Origin: Bacteroidales bacterium
Lineage (GTDB): Bacteria; Bacteroidota; Bacteroidia; Bacteroidales; Dysgonomonadaceae
Assembly (NCBI GenBank): GCA_012838585.1
Contig: DUPB01000063.1
Span: 1 to 34,878, forward strand
Direction of reading: 5' to 3'
Length of the DNA: 34,878 bases
The notes under the pieces are model-generated. The model searched no databases, had not been told where the DNA came from, and saw nothing but the letters and a program-made list of their open reading frames with translations. How positions within the stretch are numbered: the stretch's first letter is position 1; each line of letters opens with the position of its first letter. This document shows, in pieces, positions 17,001 through 24,304 of this stretch. The position numbers were made by a program, and so were the translations under genes.

Positions 17001-17225
17001 TGCCAGGTATTTTCCCTCGATATTGGGCGGGTTTGTGCCGTCGTGAATGGGCATGCCCATTCCCTTGATGGCTTTCATCAGGTCGGGTGAAACCAAGGCC
17101 TCTATCTTCTGTTTCAAAAGGGCCTCCTTGGGGTCTTTGGGGTCATCGGGGTCAATGACCTCCCCGGGACAGGCGGTAAGCAGCAGGATGGATACCGCTA
17201 AGACAAGGTAACTGAATTTTTTCAT
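14088..17225 (-). CDS. LRR lipoprotein with papain-like cysteine peptidase, tandem paralogue
   Basis: The start is the ATG at 17225 (1045 aa), which opens a lipoprotein signal (MKKFSYLVLAVS...LTAC). A TTG 36 bp upstream would bury the signal and lies before the predicted transcription start. The domain order equals that of the 1217-aa neighbour: N-terminal domain, peptidase (Gln378, Cys383 in STCWAAC, His483, Asp505), WIDLNNNGQRDEGE module (from 751), LRRs, and a C-terminal domain ending HRPNPCNN. Here there are only about 9 LRRs, and one carries a two-residue insertion (LTSSTLNVSGC). The N-terminal 750 residues of the two proteins are far more alike than an old duplication would leave, so the duplication is recent or homogenised by conversion. 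It diverges from the sensor-kinase operon across 205 bp containing a phased repeat array. Confidence 0.9.
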   Translation of the reverse strand: MKKFSYLVLAVSILLLTACPGEVIDPDDPKDPKEALLKQKIEALVSPDLMKAIKGMGMPIHDGTNPPNIEGKYLADDQTMKKTNLEEDDPPGTKYEDEVLTISGQNNDNFTVTLKSETASYSQTFSMVISGNGDRFTLYAPIDIPIDDNTRVKAVLLYSGKIKEGELHDLYSGTFISDKAYFGLGQVFYEADGVAKKTDGNTSEVIEATGETATGSYKGKDMVMKFRSNLQISIKAAKNQDAPHEEITITEREEMEMFNLGKHIILDFSKMRSAYTIDVETVVDKGLNAEEDIDCSLFTTDRQAVEAAKGRIYKKVDFSYNKTTGKLTLSLQANAPFNPTRSGTTPESGKYGYLAISLTPDYNFETETVTMKAPYMEQAGSTCWAACAVMFVRSYKDLPADQDNSLFRLVKEIGHSTLDEGWNTNFITFSSYDTGSIVKAIQERIGGGITISSSSFRRTKSAATEMVKLLRKKHPVILNHGTHVLYVIGYRKGENASTTSFLVHDPQGMTGDMYKWIVWDQYLKQVNFNEAWFRGDAIYILYADKPMLDNPVLQTMAIPAADTQNKMSPDGTNLTFTMQAYGKGRKVFPKYDQKEFTGIGWGKLGYDAENTKNDTLYSPTKLNVEMKVYNADDKATSMLLSMDLGGGAFKHYSAEFTCPAKGFYTVKGSDFKDTSAKQFDPSLVDFFKVPGDKNLRLEFALKNVWGKGNIEEFDYHGLVVKTVKSISLTTAKAVGETIELSIATSVHNDTWIDLNNNGQRDEGENIRDGKPYTLGAQTIRIYGPVTALTCQNNQLTSLDASSCNTLKRLHCQNNLLTSSTLNVSGCTALEGLHCSDNQLTSLNVSGYTALDYLNCANNQLTSLNVSGCTALSHFFCNDNQLSSLNVSGLISLRHFSFYNNPLVSLDASGCTGLATVRYSQGKLTSLNVSGCTALKWLYCDRNQLASLNVSGCTALQELDCSNNLLTSLNVNEFTALKKLYCDNNNMCEVRPAIFDSITYLSYDIRYRYQWDSKQQKYVVKEDRGKGYWYAHEPEGGCHRPNPCNN

Positions 17226-17248
17226 GTCCGGTCTGTTTGATTTACTAA

Positions 17249-17256
17249 CAAAGCTA
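17249..17256 (-). promoter_or_regulatory. -7 box of the 1045-aa LRR-peptidase gene
   Basis: TAGCTTTG on the minus strand matches TAnnTTTG, giving a leader of about 17 nt before the ATG at 17225. There is no TTTG at -33 spacing, which suits an activator-dependent promoter. Confidence 0.6.
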
Positions 17257-17292
17257 ATCAAAACTGAGGATAGTCACCTCCTTTTTTTAATG

Positions 17293-17339
17293 ACTGGTAC
17301 GATTTACGTAACCACTGGTTGATTGAGGAAATAACTGGT
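17293..17339. promoter_or_regulatory. Three phased ACTGGT repeats between the LRR-peptidase and kinase genes
   Basis: ACTGGT occurs at 17293, 17314 and 17334 (spacings 21 and 20 bp). Each copy is followed by a GATT- or AATT-type word. The array starts 37 bp upstream of the LRR gene's -7 box and ends about 90 bp before the kinase start. LytTR regulators bind direct repeats with centres about 21 bp apart, and a LytTR regulator is encoded next door. That this is its operator is inferred from layout and neighbourhood. Confidence 0.65.
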
Positions 17340-17430
17340 CAGAATTAAATGAAAATATTTTGATGATAACTGCCGTTTAATTATTAATTTTATAGCGTGC
17401 TTGTTTTCACGGTAACGAACAGTGGTTGAA

Positions 17431-20391
17431 ATGCCTGCCCACGATAAACAGGTGTGCCTCGTTTGGCTCACTTGGCTAACTTGCCTTGTTTGTCTCGCCT
17501 TTCTACCTTATAAGGCGGGTGCACAGCATTTGCCTTTCATTAACTACAACACGCACAATGGTTTGCCACAGATACAGGTGCAGAGGTTGTACCAGGATAG
17601 TAAAGGGTATATTTGGGTAGGCACGAAAGGGGGTTTGGCAAAATTTAACGGTTCCACTTTCCAACAGTTTCTTCACAACGAATATATATACGGGATAGGA
17701 GAAACCTTGGACGGGGAGCTCTATTTCATAACGCTCTATAATGTATACAAGCAAGAAAGAGGAACAATGAAACATGTGGCCTCGCTTAACGAACAGATGC
17801 ATCTTATCACGGGCAGGGATAGCTATTGGGTCTACACGAACAGCGAAATGAAAGAGTTTAGGGCAGACACGCTCTACCAGACCCTACAAAGCGGCATCGG
17901 CTTTGAAGGAACATTCACGGGCATCACGTATGATCGTGAAAACGACCGCCTTTTGTTTTCCACCTCGACAAATAGGGTTTATGCTCTAAAGGACAGAGAG
18001 ATAAAAGAATTGTCTGCATTTGATTCGAAAGTAACGGTTTCTTCGTTTTCAAACGGCTATATCTATTACCACCTCCTCCTCTCGGCAACGGAGAATATCT
18101 ACATCGATCCCGAAAGCCGGGAAGTGTTATTACGGTACAAGGATGATACGCGTATTCACGACGTTGAGATTCACAAGCTTCCCGTCCGACAGCATCTGTT
18201 ATACAAGTTTAATATAAGGCAATACCTGTTGCTTGATAGCGCGACAAACAGTGTGCAACCCATTGAGTTACCGTTCGAGGAAGAGGTCTATCCCTTTATC
18301 ATAGACAAAGACGACAACTGTTGGCTGGGAACCGACAATGGATTATATCAATTGAACAACAAGTCGTTCCGCGCCTACCCGCGCACGTTCATGAACAATT
18401 TTTGGACGATGATACGGGGTAAGGATGGTAACTATTATGGCGGGCAATACAAGGTCGGGTTGTTCCGGTTGGATCTGGCCAGGCAAGAAAAGCGGGAGAT
18501 CATGGTGAAGGGAGCGGGTGGCACGTATAATAAGGATTTCTATTACGGTTCGTCGATGGACAGGCAAGGGAACCTCTATTTTCCCACGCATTTTGGGTTG
18601 GTAAAATATGACTACAAGAAAGCGAAATGTTTTGACATCGGCATTTCGATGATATCAAGATACGCCCCGTACGAAGATAAGATTCTATTTGGCCATGGTC
18701 TTGGCATCGGTTTCATTGATGGAGACGAGAAAATTGAGGCTTTCACGGACAGCACGGGTGAAATTCTTTCCTTTTACCCGTCGGCCCTGGAGTTCACATC
18801 CAACGGCAATGTCTGGATTGGGAACCGCTCGGGATTGGTGCTTTTCGACAAGGCGAGCAAGCAACTGAAGCACGTGTCGAAGTTGCATTACGACGTATAC
18901 CCTAACCAACAGTTGATTTCGATGGCAAAAGACCGCGAAGGTAACGTATGGATGGGTGGAAACTCTGAGCTTTGGCTTTACAACGGGCAAAAAGATAGTT
19001 TCACGCGTGTCGGGAAAGATTACTTCAACACGAAAATTCTTAGCCTTATCTCTCCCGACTCCACGCTGTTGCTGGTCGGAACATCGCGTGAGGTATTCGC
19101 GATGAGGTTAGACAAGTTTTATCGGGATGGAACGATTGAATTTAAAATGTTCAATCACCGCAACGGGTTTTTCAGTGAAGAGGTGGCGCAAAACGGGTTC
19201 CTTCTGGATGGCGATAGGGTGTTCATCCCTTCGTCCACCACCACCAGTGAGTTGTATTACAAGGGGATATCGTTTACGCCAGATTACTTTAACCTGTTTG
19301 TAACTTCCATCAACGAAACCGGGTTGAGCGATGAGGAGCAGGTTGGACTTCAGCCATTTTATGCCGGAAAGGGCAATAACAGGCTGACGATTCATTACGA
19401 GACAGTGGGGTTCGGGTTGCCCACCTATGCTGTTTTCAAGTACAAGCTGGAGGGAAAAGAGAAGGATTGGAACGAGTGGACACAAGCCGGTAGCGCACAT
19501 TACTCGGGCTTAGGTTCTGGAAAGTACACTTTTCGTGTCGTCGCTAAAAATGGGGATAAGCTCGCACCCTACGAAGAGAAAGAGAGTTCGGTGGAGATCA
19601 TTATCGACCTGCCTTTCTTTAAAGAACCCGATTTCTTCAAGTATGCCTTTTTCGCTTTCGCCCTGCTGACGCTTATCGTGGCGTTCTTTATATGGCGGAA
19701 TTATAAAAACCGAATGGCAGTTCAGGCGCGTGAACGACACATAAAACTCTTGGAGGTGGCCACCCTGCAAGCGCAATTAAGCCCGCACTTCATTTTTAAC
19801 TTTTTGTCGTCCATTCAAAGCCTTATCGGTCAAAAAAAGCCTGAAATTGCCAACGATTACTTGATGAAGTTCTCCCGTTTGATTCGCGCCTACATGGAAT
19901 CATCTATTAAGTCGTCGATGTTGCTTGGGCGGTCGATTTTAGACAATGAAAACAGCATCAACGAGGAGATTGATATGCTGAAGACGTACGTGGAGTTGGA
20001 GAAAATGAAGTACCCCGACGGGAAAATTACATTCGAGGTTGAGTTGGAGTCCGATTCGCTATTGGATTGCTCCATTCCACCGATGCTCTTGCAGCCATTC
20101 GTGGAAAACGCCATCAAACATGGCATCCTGCCCAAAGAGGGGGCGGGGAACGTCACTGTTAGGTTTGAGCAGGATGGTCCCGCGCTGGTTTGTAAAATCA
20201 TGGACGATGGCATTGGACGGGAACGGTCGGCTCAAATCAGGGAAAAATCCCTTAAGCCACACAAATCGAGGGGCCTGCAGTTGATCATGCAGCGTGTACA
20301 GCTGCTTAACGAGCTCAATTATACCATAAACATCGATTTCGAAGACCCCGAGTCGGGAGGCACAGTTGTTATCATCACCATTCAACATTAA
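17431..20391 (+). CDS. Propeller-type LytS-like sensor histidine kinase
   Basis: From the ATG at 17431 (986 aa; a GTG 9 bp upstream is the alternative) the protein begins with a signal/anchor (LVWLTWLTCLVCLAFL). A large periplasmic region of two-component-regulator propeller repeats follows (for example SKGYIWVGTKGGLAKFNG, DNCWLGTDNGLYQL, GNVWIGNRSGLVLF), then a Y_Y_Y domain (about 640-720) and one transmembrane segment (738-758). The cytoplasmic part is a His_kinase (PF06580-type) domain with QLSPHFIFN (phospho-acceptor His786) and an ATPase domain with the N-box Asn893 (PFVENAIKHG) and the G-box DDGIGR. It lacks the receiver and AraC domains of hybrid kinases, so it signals to the response regulator encoded next. 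Such propellers usually sense polysaccharide fragments or envelope ligands. The divergent LRR-peptidase gene is a likely target. Confidence 0.93.
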   Translation: MPAHDKQVCLVWLTWLTCLVCLAFLPYKAGAQHLPFINYNTHNGLPQIQVQRLYQDSKGYIWVGTKGGLAKFNGSTFQQFLHNEYIYGIGETLDGELYFITLYNVYKQERGTMKHVASLNEQMHLITGRDSYWVYTNSEMKEFRADTLYQTLQSGIGFEGTFTGITYDRENDRLLFSTSTNRVYALKDREIKELSAFDSKVTVSSFSNGYIYYHLLLSATENIYIDPESREVLLRYKDDTRIHDVEIHKLPVRQHLLYKFNIRQYLLLDSATNSVQPIELPFEEEVYPFIIDKDDNCWLGTDNGLYQLNNKSFRAYPRTFMNNFWTMIRGKDGNYYGGQYKVGLFRLDLARQEKREIMVKGAGGTYNKDFYYGSSMDRQGNLYFPTHFGLVKYDYKKAKCFDIGISMISRYAPYEDKILFGHGLGIGFIDGDEKIEAFTDSTGEILSFYPSALEFTSNGNVWIGNRSGLVLFDKASKQLKHVSKLHYDVYPNQQLISMAKDREGNVWMGGNSELWLYNGQKDSFTRVGKDYFNTKILSLISPDSTLLLVGTSREVFAMRLDKFYRDGTIEFKMFNHRNGFFSEEVAQNGFLLDGDRVFIPSSTTTSELYYKGISFTPDYFNLFVTSINETGLSDEEQVGLQPFYAGKGNNRLTIHYETVGFGLPTYAVFKYKLEGKEKDWNEWTQAGSAHYSGLGSGKYTFRVVAKNGDKLAPYEEKESSVEIIIDLPFFKEPDFFKYAFFAFALLTLIVAFFIWRNYKNRMAVQARERHIKLLEVATLQAQLSPHFIFNFLSSIQSLIGQKKPEIANDYLMKFSRLIRAYMESSIKSSMLLGRSILDNENSINEEIDMLKTYVELEKMKYPDGKITFEVELESDSLLDCSIPPMLLQPFVENAIKHGILPKEGAGNVTVRFEQDGPALVCKIMDDGIGRERSAQIREKSLKPHKSRGLQLIMQRVQLLNELNYTINIDFEDPESGGTVVIITIQH

Positions 20392-20422
20392 CGGAGGACG
20401 TTGAAGAACCCCCTGGGCTGTT

Positions 20423-20464
20423 TCGGGCACAATCGTTATCATTACCATTCAAAATGAACACGTT
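20423..20464 (+). pseudogene. Relic of a kinase C-terminus before the response regulator
   Basis: In the frame of the response regulator ATG, these bases read SGTIVIITIQNEHV, nearly the end of the kinase 67 bp upstream (SGGTVVIITIQH). DNA similarity is high for about 35 bp. This looks like the remains of a second kinase 3' end, left by tandem duplication or by replacement of the kinase gene. It has no likely function now. Confidence 0.6.
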
Positions 20465-21304
20465 ATGGAGAAATACAGCGCGCTTATCGTGGAGGATGTA
20501 AAAGAGACCTCCGACTATATTTATCAGCGAGTTTCGATGCTTTGCCCTGCCATCGCGAAAATCGACCAGGCACTAACCTTAAGCGAGGCCGAAGAGTTCA
20601 TCGAAAGCTACCGTTACGACATCGTTTTTCTCGATATCCAGATGCAGACCGGCACCAGTTTCGATTTGTTGAAACGGTTGTCGGATAGGGGGGCTATCGA
20701 CTTCGAAATCATTTTTATTACCGGTGAAAGCGACAAGGAGCACGTGTTGAGGGCTATCAAGTTTTCGGCCATCGACTTTTTGTATAAGCCATTGGATGAC
20801 GGTGAGCTCGTGGTGGCGGTGAACAGGGCGCTGGGTAAACGTGAAACTCAGGATCTCAGCCACCAGATTAAGTTGCTGTTACAGCGGATGGACGAGCGGC
20901 CCGCGGTGAAATCCAACAAAATAGCGTTTCACCTACATAGTGGAATATTGCAAATGATACCCGTTGATGAGCTAAAATACCTGGAGGCCGATGGCGTGGT
21001 ATCGAAAGTGTACCTGAAAAGTGGAGAAACCATCACGGTGAATAGGAATTTAGGGTATTACAAGGACCTCCTCATGCTTGAACACGACTTTATCCCGCTC
21101 AGCAACCGCATTTTGCTTAACAGGGAGTACGTGAAGCGATACAACCACCAGACGCTTACAATTACCCTTACCGACAATACTGAGCTGCCGGTATCGCGAC
21201 GAAGGGGCAAAGAACTGAAAGAGATATTAAGTGAAAGGAGAGGGTTAAGCGCTGTTTTTTCAACTTTTATCTCAATGCACGGCGGCAAGAACAAACGGGG
21301 GTAA
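20465..21304 (+). CDS. LytTR-family response regulator
   Basis: The 279-aa regulator has a receiver domain (residues about 5-125) with the acidic pair VEDVKE near the start, phospho-acceptor Asp57 in VFLDIQM, and the conserved Lys in DFLYKPLD. After a linker, a LytTR DNA-binding domain occupies about 155-260 (DELKYLEADGVVSKVYLKSG ... FIPLSNRILLNREYVKRY). LytTR proteins bind pairs of ~9-bp direct repeats about 21 bp apart. The gene follows the kinase gene by 73 bp and is surely its partner. The C-terminal 20 residues (after GKELKEIL) are an uncharacterised basic tail. Target promoters probably include the divergent LRR-peptidase gene with its phased ACTGGT repeats. Confidence 0.94.
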   Translation: MEKYSALIVEDVKETSDYIYQRVSMLCPAIAKIDQALTLSEAEEFIESYRYDIVFLDIQMQTGTSFDLLKRLSDRGAIDFEIIFITGESDKEHVLRAIKFSAIDFLYKPLDDGELVVAVNRALGKRETQDLSHQIKLLLQRMDERPAVKSNKIAFHLHSGILQMIPVDELKYLEADGVVSKVYLKSGETITVNRNLGYYKDLLMLEHDFIPLSNRILLNREYVKRYNHQTLTITLTDNTELPVSRRRGKELKEILSERRGLSAVFSTFISMHGGKNKRG

Positions 21305-21629
21305 TTAAAACGGGTAATACAAGGCAGCCTGTTTGGCTTACCGGGAAGTGGTAGCAATAACGTATCTGTTCTCTGATACGGTTATAGCATAAATTTATCC
21401 TATATTGAAAATTATTATATCATTTTTTTCTATAGGTTAATTGGGTTATATTTGCATTGTCAATGATGAGGAACTGATTTTATCAAGGGAGGAGCCCATT
21501 AAGGATGAATCTAATCAAGAAAAGGGTTTCCTGGGAAATATCCTCGTAGTTGAAAGCTCTCCTTTTAAAGGAGCCAATGGTAAAAGAGACAAAGAAAAAT
21601 AATCATTTAACATTAAAACAGTAACAACA
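21305..21629 (+). promoter_or_regulatory. Promoter and long leader of the peroxiredoxin gene
   Basis: The -7 box TATATTTG (21447-21454) is followed by GCATTG; no clear -33 element is seen. Transcription from about 21461 gives a leader of about 170 nt. It contains AGGGAGGAG (21486-21494) placed 10 nt before a 14-codon ORF (21505-21549), and a short palindrome, CTCCTTTTAAAGGAG (about 21559-21573). The rest of this stretch shows no gene. Confidence 0.55.
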
Positions 21630-22370
21630 ATGAGCAAGGATTTAGACAACAAGCAAGGCAACGTCGATTGCAAAGAGAAGGAGTACACCATGCCCCGTAT
21701 TGGCGAGAAGGCACCGGCTTTCCGCGCCGTGACCACGCAGGGCGAGATCAACTTCCCGGAGGATTACAGCGGTAAGTGGAAGATTTTGTTCAGCCACCCG
21801 GCCGACTTTACCCCTGTCTGTACCACGGAGTTCATGACGTTCGCTACCCGCCAGAAGGAGTTCGAGGCGCTCAACTGCCAGCTTATTGGCCTTTCGGTCG
21901 ACGGGCTTTTCAGCCATATCGCCTGGTTGCGCAACATCCAGACCCTGGAGTATAAAGGGATGAAGAACGTGGAGGTGACCTTCCCTCTTATCGAAGACAT
22001 CAAGATGGAGGTGGCCAACAAGTACGGTATGATCCAGCCGGGAGAGAGCGATACCAAGGCCGTACGCGCGGTCTTCTTCATCGATCCCGAGAACATCATC
22101 CGCACCATCATCTACTACCCCGGCTCCATGGGCCGCAACTTCGATGAACTGTTGCGCGTGCTGAAGGGGCTACAAGTGTCCGACGAGTTTGGTGTTGCCC
22201 TCCCCGCCGACTGGGAGCCAGGTGACGACGTGATCGTTCCTCCCGCCGGTTCTTGCGGCGTGGCCAAGAAGCGCATGAAGGGTGACGACAAGGATATGCA
22301 TTGCCACGACTGGTACCTCTGCACCAAGAAGCTCTCCAAGGAGAAGGTTGACAAGGCGTTGTATAAGTAA
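21630..22370 (+). CDS. Peroxiredoxin of the Prx6 / archaeal-type group
   Basis: The 246-aa thiol peroxidase reduces hydrogen and alkyl peroxides in the cytoplasm. The peroxidatic site is HPADFTPVCTTE, with Cys64 counted from the ATG at 21630. An in-frame ATG at residue 21 (MPRIGEKAPAF) is where the conserved domain begins, so the first 20 residues, which include a Cys, may be an extension or untranslated. The long C-terminal arm is of the Prx6 type. It ends with several cysteines (GSCGVAKK and HCHDWYLC), as in archaeal Prx6-like enzymes that use C-terminal cysteines in the disulfide cycle, so a 2-Cys mechanism is plausible. The gene is monocistronic, with a long leader. Its 3' end is followed by a decayed copy of itself. 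Confidence 0.93.
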   Translation: MSKDLDNKQGNVDCKEKEYTMPRIGEKAPAFRAVTTQGEINFPEDYSGKWKILFSHPADFTPVCTTEFMTFATRQKEFEALNCQLIGLSVDGLFSHIAWLRNIQTLEYKGMKNVEVTFPLIEDIKMEVANKYGMIQPGESDTKAVRAVFFIDPENIIRTIIYYPGSMGRNFDELLRVLKGLQVSDEFGVALPADWEPGDDVIVPPAGSCGVAKKRMKGDDKDMHCHDWYLCTKKLSKEKVDKALYK

Positions 22371-22418
22371 TTGACCCGGTTGATGGATCGCGTGCGGATA
22401 GGGTGACATATTACAAAT

Positions 22419-22484
22419 AAGGTGTTGTACAAGTAATTGCCCTTATTAGCCAGATTGAACGCGTGGCCATAGCCCGTCCATTAG
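22419..22484 (+). pseudogene. Decayed duplicate of the peroxiredoxin 3' end
   Basis: AAGGTGTTGTACAAGTAATTG (22419-22439) repeats the last codons and stop of the peroxiredoxin gene (22353-22373) with few changes, 66 bp away. Weaker similarity runs on through GCGTG and ATAG words. It is a remnant of a duplicated or replaced gene end, not an ORF. Confidence 0.55.
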
Positions 22485-22504
22485 GCTTACCCACTGCAAA
22501 TAGC

Positions 22505-22647
22505 TAAGCGTACAACGAGCCCGCCCCCCACGATGGGAGCGGGCTCGTTCGCGTTTTACCGGGTCATCCCCTAGTGGGATGGGGTAATGGCCCGTGGAGT
22601 TGCCTATCGTGTAGACACTTTGCTTGTCGGCTTTGGTACGGGCTTCC
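22505..22647. repeat. Duplicated intergenic segment, copy A, with hairpin
   Basis: This segment matches 29790-29937 over almost its whole length, with scattered substitutions and a short indel near the end. It holds a strong hairpin, AACGAGCCCGC (22514-22524) with GCGGGCTCGTT (22539-22549), which extends to 15 bp with one mismatch. CGCGTTTT follows, so it may end transcripts of the peroxiredoxin gene; the T run is short. Copy A abuts the stop codon of the minus-strand lipoprotein gene. Confidence 0.85.
22514..22554 (+). terminator. Possible terminator in duplicated segment A
   Basis: A 15-bp stem with one mismatch is followed by a four-T stretch, 140 bp after the peroxiredoxin stop. It sits between convergent genes and could act on either strand. 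Confidence 0.5.
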
Positions 22648-23964
22648 TCACCATATCTGCATTAGGTTGCCCACATTGCTTGGAAGTGTAAACAGAGTAT
22701 CTACAGGAGCTTCGGCATCGATACTTTGCAACTCAACATAATAATTTTCCTTCTTAGTTGTGATAAGAGCGTATACTTTTGTTCTCGATTTATTCAATTG
22801 CAAGCTGTTTTGATGCCAATATGGAAGATTTTTAAATTCAACAACTTCCACCTTATTACCATTATCTTTGTAGTAAAAGTTATTATTACTTGTTCCACCC
22901 TGTAAATTACCGTCATTACCAATTCTCATATGGTTTTTAATAGCTAAACTGGTCATTCCACCATATTCCTTTGACAGGCTTGTTACTTTTCTGGTCTTGA
23001 GATTGTACTTAAAGTTATGACTGAAGCCATAGCCAAAATTACAGAAGTAAAGAGTTTCATTATCATTCAATATAGATATAAAGGATGGCGTTCCTTCGCT
23101 GTCACCTACTATCAGATCGAACTTGTCTGTTGGAATATCATAACGGAATAGTTTTGTACTTCCACCCTGCCAGCCGCCAAATCCAGCATAAGCAAGATGG
23201 TATCTGATAGTTCCTATCAATGTTTTGCTATCCGGAGTTATACAGTTAATCGATAAATACCAACCATATGGCTTGTCCATACCATACGGATCTTTATAGG
23301 TGGGCTTGAATTCTACAGCATCCAAAAGCCCTTGCAAGTTTACCTCCGCTGTCTCTTTTGAATCTACATCATACACCACTATTCCATCTTGTGCATTATT
23401 ATCTTCAGGCCCCCCCTCGCTATTGGCAAAACAACGACTAAATGCATAAAAGACCTTCTTGCCATCAGGCGTAACAAAGAAATCTCCAAAAGCAATATAA
23501 AGCCTTTCCGATTTATTACCTGTAATATGTGGCAAGTATGTCCATTCAAGTGTCTCAAGGTCGATAAGAAAAGGAACAGTTCCACCGGTCCAGGTACCTT
23601 TTTTATGGTAATCAAATCTTACCGACTCCTTATTGGAGTAAACCAGCATATACTTTCCAGCTTGTCCCGATTTGTTGGGATGATCGCCATATCCTAATAT
23701 TATTCCCTCTATAAGCTCTATAGTGGGTTGTTTACCTTTTTCCCAGGTTATAAAGCAGGGAGTTTGCGTATATTGACCTGCATCACCATTTGGATCTGCT
23801 CCGGCCGTACCTATAAAGGTCATAACCGTTGAGTTGCCCGGTTTATTAGGATCGTCCGGATCAAGGGGATTGTCCGGGTCAATAGGATCGCAAGAAACAG
23901 ATAGCACCATGCCCAAGAAGAGTGCTATAAACAGTTGAAAAACGTTTTTTGTAGTCTTCATCAT
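22648..23964 (-). CDS. Lipoprotein of unknown function, paralogue of the 413-aa lipoprotein
   Basis: The 438-aa protein has a lipoprotein signal (lipobox SVSC, Cys about 25) and an Asp/Pro/Asn-rich stalk (DPIDPDNPLDPDDPNKPG). The mature part alternates short beta strands and turns and contains WD40/propeller-like phrases (FFVTPDGKKVFYAF, ITPDSKTLIGTI, LNDNETLYFCNFGYGFS), so a beta-propeller fold is likely, perhaps ligand binding at the surface. I do not recognise a named family. It is about as long as, and clearly homologous with, the protein encoded at 30850-32091, including the C-terminus VDTLFTLPSNVGNLMQIW. Two ATGs stand in tandem at the start, and either may be used. No good promoter is visible close by; TATTTTTG at 24168-24175 on the minus strand is a distant candidate. 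Confidence 0.8.
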   Translation of the reverse strand: MMKTTKNVFQLFIALFLGMVLSVSCDPIDPDNPLDPDDPNKPGNSTVMTFIGTAGADPNGDAGQYTQTPCFITWEKGKQPTIELIEGIILGYGDHPNKSGQAGKYMLVYSNKESVRFDYHKKGTWTGGTVPFLIDLETLEWTYLPHITGNKSERLYIAFGDFFVTPDGKKVFYAFSRCFANSEGGPEDNNAQDGIVVYDVDSKETAEVNLQGLLDAVEFKPTYKDPYGMDKPYGWYLSINCITPDSKTLIGTIRYHLAYAGFGGWQGGSTKLFRYDIPTDKFDLIVGDSEGTPSFISILNDNETLYFCNFGYGFSHNFKYNLKTRKVTSLSKEYGGMTSLAIKNHMRIGNDGNLQGGTSNNNFYYKDNGNKVEVVEFKNLPYWHQNSLQLNKSRTKVYALITTKKENYYVELQSIDAEAPVDTLFTLPSNVGNLMQIW

Positions 23965-24304
23965 TTTCTCTTTTTAAGTGTTAGTTATTCAGGTTTTATT
24001 TCATGTTAGTTAACGTGAATTCGATATAAAAAAATCACTTGAACATTACGGGTATAGCGAAAAATAGTAATTTTAAAACTATGACACATAAGCGATTGCT
24101 AATAATTCCGCTATGATTACAGGCCATAAAGTTACTAAATTAAGCGAAACGTATCACGAATACCTTACAAAAATAACAACAAATTTATTTCATGATCGAT
24201 GATTTCTTTAAAAAAAGATAAAACTATTAAAGAACAGTCGTGACCAAGTGAGGGTGTTATTTATGCCGTTGCCGTTTAAAGCAATCTAACTGCCTTTTTC
24301 CCTG
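23965..24304. other. AT-rich spacer without recognisable gene
   Basis: About 340 bp between two minus-strand lipoprotein genes. It is very AT-rich, with many stops in all frames. The only candidate signal is TATTTTTG on the minus strand (24168-24175), roughly 200 bp upstream of the 438-aa gene. I see no hairpin with a T run after the 1670-aa gene. Confidence 0.4.

Noticed and set aside
23144-23154. ACGGAATAGTT word matching the start of the 78-bp repeat
   Set aside because: Only 11 bases match, and they lie inside the coding sequence of the 438-aa lipoprotein gene; most likely chance.
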